Source of the DNA: Gigaspora margarita
Taxonomy: Eukaryota; Glomeromycota; Glomeromycetes; Diversisporales; Gigasporaceae
DNA: 64,000 nucleotides
Reading direction: 5' to 3'
NCBI GenBank assembly: GCA_009809945.1
Contig: WTPW01000955.1
Span: 180,538 to 244,537 of the forward strand
Part shown: one piece after another, positions 58,279 to 64,000 of the stretch
Numbering within the stretch: position 1 is the first letter of the stretch
How the letters are laid out: each line of letters starts with the position of its first letter
Translations under genes and position numbers: made by a program
The notes under the pieces: model-generated
What the model was told of the DNA's origin: nothing
The model's input: the letters and a program-made list of their open reading frames with translations, nothing else
Databases searched by the model: none

Positions 58279-58477
58279 CAAATGATTAGAAATCAAATCG
58301 ACTAGTCACATCTCTAGATCATGGTATCAATATTCAATACAAACTAGTCAGGTACTGTATGTCTTAGAAATTATTTAAATAAGTTTGTATAAAATTTTTA
58401 TTAAAAATAAAACACATATCACTAGGGATAGTCAAATCAAAGATCTTTTGAATCTATCGCACAGGCTCACACTATGG

Positions 58478-59213
58478 CTAGGACCCATAAAATTATAGAT
58501 ATAAATTTTTCACAAAAAATCTAAAATTTCAAGTATCAAATAAAATTTTCTAAAATTTTTAAATTTATATCTAAATTTATCAAATTTAACTAAAATTTTC
58601 TAAAAATTTCCATATTATATTATAGTTTGTGATATGTAGAAATAAAACTGCGCATGCTGAATATTTTGGAATTTTGAAATATTTCGGAATTTCACAATTC
58701 TGGCCCGCACTAGTAGCAAACTACCATAGTGTGATCCTGTGCGATAGATTCAAAAGATCTTTGATTTGACTATATCTAATGATATGTATTTTATTTTTAA
58801 TAAAAAGTTTATACAACTTAATTAAATTATTTCTAATGACATACAGTACCTGACTAGTTTGTATTGAATATTGATACCGTGATCTAGAGATGTGACTAGT
58901 TGATTTCTAATCATTTTTATATTGTATTAAATCAAATTACAAGCTTTGGTTCTTATAATACATTCTTCAAAAGAATAAACTTATGAATTTTTCTAAATTA
59001 AATCAATATTTATCGAAATTTTATCAAATCTAAATCAAAATTTATGTAGAATTTATTAAATTAAATCAAAATTTATCTAAAATTTATTAAATTTATTAAA
59101 TTAAATCAAAATTTATCTAAAATTTATTAAATTTAAACTAAACTTTGCCTAAATGTTTTGTTATTATCAGAAAAATTTTTGAATTTTTAAAACTAAAATT
59201 TTACGGGTCCTAG
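58478..59213. mobile_element. Same hAT MITE inserted into itself, opposite orientation
   Basis: Ends CTAGGACCCATAAAATTATA and AAAATTTTACGGGTCCTAG. The duplication CACTATGG / CACTATGT (58470-58477, 59214-59221) matches at 7 of 8. Its left half is the complement of 59222-59476 and its right half that of 57426-58470, which gives an interleaved A-B-A'-B' repeat order. Confidence 0.8.
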
Positions 59214-59745
59214 CACTATGTAGCTTGCTGCTAGTGCGGGTCAAAATTGTCAGAATTGTGAAATTCTTTAATATTTCAAAATTCCAAAATATTCAGCATG
59301 CGCAGTTTCATTTCTACGTATCGCAAACTATAATGTAATATGGAAATATTTAGAAAATTTTAGCTAAATTTGATAATTTTAGATATAAATTCTCTAAAAT
59401 TTAAAAATTTTATTTGATACTTGAAATTTTAGATTTTTTGTGAAAAAATTTATATCTATAATTTTACGGGTCCCAGAAGTCCTATAGCAAAATTATCAGC
59501 TGGGCATTTTTTAATTAATGAATGGATAAGATTTAAATAGTAAAAATTATCTTGCAAAATTGATCAATTCCGATCCAACCGACCATAATTCCGATGCACT
59601 CTGACGTATTCCGACCCGGAATTTTAGGACCCTTCCTGTATGAGTTCCGGGGCAAAATTGATTAATCCCGATCCAGTCGACTACCGTTCCGATGCACTCC
59701 GAAGTCTTCCGACCGGAATTTTGGTGACCCCCTGTATGAGTTATA

Positions 59746-59889
59746 CAGTGTTGGCACTTGGTATATGTCCATATTTTTTAAAAAATATGGACTATGTCCA
59801 AATCTATATGTCCATGTCCATAAGTTACTATGTCCATATTTGTCCATATTATTTTTAATATGTCCAAATGTCCATATTGGCCAACACTG
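59746..59889. mobile_element. hAT MITE, CAGTGTTGGC ends
   Basis: Ends CAGTGTTGGC and GGCCAACACTG. The 8-bp duplication GAGTTATA / GAGTTAAA (7 of 8) lies at 59738-59745 and 59890-59897. The 144-bp interior is mostly ATGTCCATAT words in both orientations. Confidence 0.85.
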
Positions 59890-60025
59890 GAGTTAAATGT
59901 AATTCGTAATAAAATTTATAGTTTTCTTTATTCATACAAATTTTATGTCAATTTAATAAATAGTGTTAGATAGAAAAATCTAAAACTAGGTAATTTCTTT
60001 ACATGAATTATTAGTAATTATATTA

Positions 60026-60246
60026 GGCCACGCAAAGTTAATTTTTCGTTTTGCATAGCAGACCCAATTATTCCCAAAAATTTTTAAATTCCTATTTGCC
60101 AATTATTACATTTTTGCTACTTAATTTTTCTCCGGTGTCACCCGATGATGACAATTTTCCGGAATTAACCGATAGGTCCGATAAAGAAAAACAAAAATTT
60201 TCTGGTTCCATGTATGCAAACCGAAGAATTAACCTTGCGATACCTT
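60026..60246. mobile_element. PIF/Harbinger-like MITE, GGCCACGC family
   Basis: Left end GGCCACGCAAAGTTAATTTT, then TCGTTTTGCATA. Right end TGCAAACCGAAGAATTAACC, then TTGCGATACC. TTA flanks both sides. The interior reads CGGTGTCACCCGATGATGAC, also seen at 35475. This family seeds the satellites at 1.3, 9.6 and 52-53.6 kb. Confidence 0.75.
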
Positions 60247-60270
60247 AGATGTGACATGAATTAATTTAGG

Positions 60271-60382
60271 CCACGCAAAGTTATTTTTTTTTTAAAAAAA
60301 AAAATAAAAAATAAAAATACGACCCGCCGACCGGAATTTTGAAACGTCATTATGCAAAACGAAAAATTAACTTTGAGTGGCC
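60271..60382. mobile_element. Short GGCCACGC-family MITE
   Basis: Ends GGCCACGCAAAGTTATTTTT and TTAACTTTGAGTGGCC, followed by TTA (60383-60385) and preceded by TTTA. Only 25 bp from the previous copy; the pair may also be read as one composite. Confidence 0.65.
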
Positions 60383-60400
60383 TTATATTCAAATCCAATA

Positions 60401-61465
60401 TTAACAGAATTTTGTTTACTAGCCGCAAGTGAATCGGTAAATTCTGATTCCTTGTCGACTGCGTGGGATGTTAAAGATGAATCACCATATCTACGTATTG
60501 ACTCGTATGGACTTAAAGTAAAATATAGGTGAATTATCAAATAGTTTAAGACAACTTTTAAGAAAAAATAGGTGAATTATCAAATAGTTTAAGACAATTT
60601 TTAAGAAAAATATTTATAAGTCAGAATTACAAAAGCCAATTATCATTTCGATGAATTTGGACCATATTCTGACCATTGGAAGTCGCGTTTATTGCATTAA
60701 AATTATATAAATTATGTAACTTTCTAATTTTTTTGACCAACAAGGTCCTGATGATTGTAAAATTGCTGCTATTGTTCGAGCAAATAACCCAATTCCTCGA
60801 CAATGAAGCTGTTTTATTTTGAAGTTAAAATCATAAATGAAGGAAGAAATAGGTATTATAATAATCATTCATGTCATAATTGTCGTCATAAGGTTACTAA
60901 TAAACTTTTGATTCATTTTTTAAATGAATGATTGCAATCGGATTCTGCAAAAAACCAAATACAAAAACTAATGATGTAAATATCACGCTCATGCCCGGTA
61001 ATTGCAAAGGCTTATTTTTTTTTTATTTTTTATTTTTTTTAATAATAATAAGTTTATTGCATGTGTCATAATGCAGGACATGAAAAAACTTATGGGTTTT
61101 TATGTAATGATGGATATTCTTTTAGCTCCGGGAGTTGTGAGCATATGGTCCGACATATGAAACTGGTGATGATATCGGATGCTGTTTGAATTTTAGAAAA
61201 AAGACAATTTTTTATACCAAAAAATGTGTAAATCTAGGTATACCTTGATTATTTTTGTTTTTAAATTTTGAAGTGATTAGATAGGGATTTGATATTTTAT
61301 ATCATATTTCAAGGAATTGCATGCATTCTACCTGATAATTCTGATAATTTAGAAGACAATTTGTATCAATGCGTTGGATTAAGATCACAGGGAAGGTCTA
61401 TAGAAACAACTTTTTGTCACAAAAAGTTTGAGTACTTAAGTAAATTTATTTAATATCAAATAGCC
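60401..61465 (+). pseudogene. SPRY-domain (RanBPM-like) gene remnant
   Basis: Collinear pieces of a SPRY/B30.2 domain: STAWDVKDESPYLRIDSYGL (60450-60520), then after non-coding sequence CKIAAIVRANNPIP (60755-60800), a frame change, FYFEVKIINEGRN (60812-60850), YGFLCNDGYSFSSG (61090-61130), [17 protein letters not shown] (61170-61220), a probable intron starting at GTATAC, then YQCVGLRSQGRSIETTF (61363-61415). This is the order seen in RanBPM-type proteins, which scaffold ubiquitin-ligase and signalling complexes. Some interruptions could be introns, but a TGA at about 60803 and frame changes indicate decay. A 43-bp duplication (GGTGAATTATCAAATAG start) sits at 60527-60610. Confidence 0.7.
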
Positions 61466-61499
61466 GTTTTTTTTAAGCATACATATTTTTATTTTTTCA

Positions 61500-62195
61500 A
61501 TAACATAGTCTTCTCTCTTATGGATAGAAATGAACATTATGATATTGATAAAAAATTGTGGGAAAAAACTGGATCAACATTGAAGCTTTCGATTAATATA
61601 AATAAATCGACCAGATAATATGGGCGGTGAAAAGTAGAAACCAAGGAAATTGGATGATCGAGATAATTAGCAAAACACAAAAAACAAAACAGACCTAAAA
61701 ATAACAATTCGGATTATAAACCTGTTTTTATTTCAACAGATTGGCTAATTTTTATAGATAAACCATGATAATTAATGACCAAATTGTGTGACATTAGACG
61801 TTGATCTATTTTTAGATTTGACGATTTTACCATTAAAGTTTTTAAACGACTATAACTTTAAATTTATTAATTGATTATATTCGTTATTAATAAAAAAGAT
61901 TTAGCTTTAAAAATTAATCTAAAAACTCATTTTTTAAAAAAAGGTCAAATTCCTTGGTTTCTACTTTTGACCGCCCATATATCTACACTAATGTGTCGAG
62001 GGAAAACCTATTTAATTTTGGTAGATGCGGTGAGCGCTTGTTGATTTAATTAAATTGCTCGAAATCGATCCATAAAATACAATTGCTCTAAGATAGCGAG
62101 GAGAAACTTATTACATGAACTTAAACTAATTATTGAAATTAAACCAAAGGACACCTGGGCAGAAGATTTCAATAAATTAGTTGGAAAAGCGTGAG
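61500..62195 (+). pseudogene. Coding-like scraps downstream of the SPRY remnant
   Basis: 61507-61610 reads SLMDRNEHYDIDKKLWEKTG. After the TIR element, 62090-62193 reads RRNLLHELKLIIEIKPKD and TWAEDFNKLVGKA before a TGA. Both read on the same strand as the SPRY pieces and may be later exons of that gene or of a neighbour. No domain recognised. Confidence 0.3.
61618..61980. mobile_element. TIR element, TATGGGCGGT ends
   Basis: ATATGGGCGGTGAAAAGTAG at the left pairs with CTACTTTTGACCGCCCATAT at the right, continuing through AAACCAAGGAA. Flanks AGATA and ATCTA. About 363 bp, no frame of note. It lies within the decayed gene region. Confidence 0.7.
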
Positions 62196-62341
62196 TATAA
62201 TTATAAAATGCGCATCTTAAAGAACTGATTTTAAAATTTAAATTATATTTTATATACCATTTAATTGGTGATTATTTTTTACCGGCGGAAATTTATTGGA
62301 ATTTATAAACTGAATGTCATTTGTTCAACCTTTATACACTA

Positions 62342-63100
62342 ACTTCATTCCGACGATACTGTAGCTTTCAACAGTCATCGCCCATCTCTGCAGATTTTTG
62401 TCAAGAAATGTATTCCATATGTTTATCCTTTACAACTCCAATTCCATTCCGATACAATTTCTAACAACCGGTTTTATGCTATAATTCGTCCTTTTCAACA
62501 CCAATTCAATTGCGATCATAACTTCTAACAATCAGCGTCGCCCATCTCTGCAGATTTTTACAAGCAATGAATGCCATATGGTCATCCTTTCAACCTTAAT
62601 TGTATTTTTGTACATTGTCTAGAACAAAATTTCTGTTTATTTATAATGAAACTTATATTTTCGACCGTTGATTTTTTGACAATGGAATAACATAATATGT
62701 TCATCCTCTCAACACTAATTCCATTCATATAATAACTTTCAATAGTTAACGCTGCCACTCTCTGCAAATTTTGCAAAGAAATGAAAGCCATATGGTTATC
62801 CTTTGCAAATTCAACTCCATTTCGATACAAATCTACCAGCCGGTGTTTTTGTCATATGTTCGTCCTTTTTAAATTTTAATTCCATTCCAATAACAACTTT
62901 CAACAGTAAAGCCTCTTCTCTGCAGATTTTTGACAAGTATTTAATGCTTTATCCTTTTAACTCCAATTCCATTACGATACAATTTCTAAAACCGGTGATT
63001 TGTGACACATGTTCTTCTTTTCTATTCTTTTCAACATTCAACGCCGCCCATCTCTAAAGATTTTTAACAAGAAATGGGCTTCATATGTTCATTCGGTGTC
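62342..63100. repeat. Minisatellite of about 160-bp units
   Basis: Five diverged units start near 62386, 62542, 62752, 62913 and 63046 with GCCCATCTCTGCAGATTTTT, followed by ATGCCATATGTTCATCC, AACTCCAATTCCATTCCGAT and an AACAACCGG or CAACAGT half. Each unit is itself a diverged pair of about 80 bp. No coding frame follows the array. Confidence 0.75.
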
Positions 63101-63729
63101 ACCAGATAATTTGTGGCCCAGGGGTTTTATAGACCGTATTGGGTTAGGCGTGATTATAATTTAATATTCCTAAAATTATTTTGTAATTTACACTGTAATT
63201 TGAGTTTAATTTTCAAAAATTAATATAATTTTATTTTTGTTTTTATTTTTGGATATACTTAGTATGATAGGTAAAATATAAAGTTTATATTGTTATTTGG
63301 ATATTTTGTACAAATTTATTATCTAAATTATAAATATTGCTACTTAGGAATTATTTAATTAAATAATTAATTTTCAAAGGACGAAATTACAGAACCAGAT
63401 TAAATCGCCATCTAAAAAGTCAGTTAATATTATTCAAGTTATTACATAGCCAAAATCTTTATTTTTTTTAATAGTTTATAAATGAGAGAAATGTAAATAG
63501 TATAATATGAATGACGTTAATGAATTTATTGCACAGCCTGTATATCCTGCAAATATTGCATAAATATGAAACACAGCATTATGCAGACTAACCAGAATTA
63601 TATTAGCTGGTTTTAATTATAAAAAATTATACTGCAAGCTGCGCAGTGTGAAATGGAATAAAATGTTTCACAACATTTGTGGTATATATCGGATTGAAAC
63701 AATAATATGCACACTAAAATTTTTTCAAT
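63101..63729. other. AT-rich region upstream of the F-box gene
   Basis: No element boundary or frame seen. It presumably holds the promoter of the gene at 63730, but no specific promoter element can be named. Confidence 0.4.
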
Positions 63730-64000
63730 ATGATAACATTACCAACCGAATGCTATTGTATGATATTTAATAACCTCCGGTCTAGTTATAATAACTTACT
63801 TTCATGTTCTCTTGTCAATCGACATTGGTGTAGAATAGCTATACCAATATTGTGGAACGATCCAAAATCCCATTTTAAAGATATAAGACTTATAAGAATA
63901 TTCCTTTTAACTTTAAATGATGAAGAACAAGCTTCGTTAATTCCTTTTAAAATTACTCTTCCAAATCATCCAAAACCGTTATTTGAATATACAAGTTATA
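63730..64000 (+). CDS. F-box-like protein, 5' part (runs off the window)
   Basis: An open frame of 90 codons from the ATG at 63730 to the window end, without a stop. It starts MITLPTECYCMIFNNLRSS and continues SCSLVNRHWCRIAIPILWND. L-P-E-C..I...L followed 20 residues later by L...SLVNR.WC...IP.LW is the F-box plus the short LW extension found in very large fungal F-box families, including those of mycorrhizal fungi. F-box proteins join substrates to SCF ubiquitin ligases through Skp1. The start is the first ATG that places the F-box at the N-terminus. The C-terminal substrate-binding part lies outside the window. Confidence 0.8.
   Translation, partial: MITLPTECYCMIFNNLRSSYNNLLSCSLVNRHWCRIAIPILWNDPKSHFKDIRLIRIFLLTLNDEEQASLIPFKITLPNHPKPLFEYTSY

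Larger units (their letters stand above)
57426..59476. mobile_element. hAT-type MITE, CTGGGACCCATAAAATT ends
   Basis: Ends CTGGGACCCATAAAATTTTA and ATAATTTTACGGGTCCCAG. The approximate 8-bp duplication AGTTTCTA / AAGTCCTA (host elsewhere reads AGTTCTATAGC). Its centre is opened by an inverted copy of itself (58478-59213), and its left arm by another element (57688-58278). Confidence 0.75.
57341..59644. mobile_element. Second 11-bp-TSD-family MITE inserted in the first
   Basis: Ends GAATTTTACAGGAGGGTCAC and TTCCTGTATGAG. The duplication TATCTGGGCAA / TTCCGGGGCAA (57330-57340, 59645-59655) matches at 8 of 11 bases. It is interrupted by the hAT MITE at 57426. Confidence 0.7.
57187..59740. mobile_element. 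Outer 11-bp-TSD-family MITE, host of a stack of insertions
   Basis: Left remnant TTCTGGGACAGGTGTGTCTG to CTGGGCAA (57340). Right remnant GGCAAAATTGATTAATCCCG to GTGACCCCCTGTATGAG (59740). Together they form one MITE of the 40573-42831 family, opened by another copy of the same family. The left edge is approximate. Confidence 0.6.

Overview
Very AT-rich eukaryotic DNA, built almost entirely from nested mobile elements and repeats, with a few broken gene fragments. The coding remnants (F-box, Sel1-like repeat, SPRY/RanBPM-like and RNF213-like AAA fragments, a BED-finger hAT transposase, a Ty3-type retrotransposon) suggest an arbuscular mycorrhizal fungus (Glomeromycotina, Rhizophagus/Gigaspora-like). 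That is inference from gene content and composition. No complete host gene lies inside the window. The only intact-looking host reading frame is an F-box-type gene that begins at 63730 and runs off the right edge. There are two large runs of N (12453-12946 and about 35319-35414).

Layout. 1-1 kb: decayed AAA-ATPase fragment. 1-14.3 kb: satellite-rich DNA with two Helitron-type 3' ends (2896, 14271), a pogo-like MITE, a nested palindromic element (5062-6008), a 1-kb near-perfect palindrome (8109-9136) and a TIR element holding the first gap (11613-13631). 14.3-21 kb: small hAT and PIF-like MITEs, a long-TIR element (15.3-18.9 kb) that carries a tRNA-derived SINE, and a row of three hairpins. 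21287-38104: a degenerate Ty3-type LTR retrotransposon on the minus strand. Its 5' LTR is split by a SINE, a hAT MITE and a 7.1-kb Helitron, all with exact boundaries. 38.1-44.5 kb: a palindromic TA element, a Sel1-repeat pseudogene and a family of elements with 11-bp target duplications. 44598-49190: a hAT transposon with an exact 8-bp duplication, its transposase broken by a 906-bp PIF-like MITE. 49.9-57 kb: a second 1-kb palindrome, a Helitron carrying a MITE-derived satellite, and several MITEs. 57.2-59.9 kb: an insertion stack in which two families have inserted into copies of themselves. 60-63.1 kb: PIF-like MITEs, a broken SPRY-domain gene, a TIR element and a minisatellite. 63.7 kb onward: the F-box gene.

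The most unusual signal is a palindromic module of about 105 bp, centred on CGTCTC-NNN-GAGACG. It recurs at least 12 times in three element types that should be unrelated: both LTRs of the retrotransposon, two TA-flanked palindromic elements, and the PIF-like MITE inside the hAT transposase. Second are several insertions whose uninterrupted target can be read directly inside the window, which gives a relative order of events: Ty3 element first, then SINE, hAT MITE and Helitron within its LTR.
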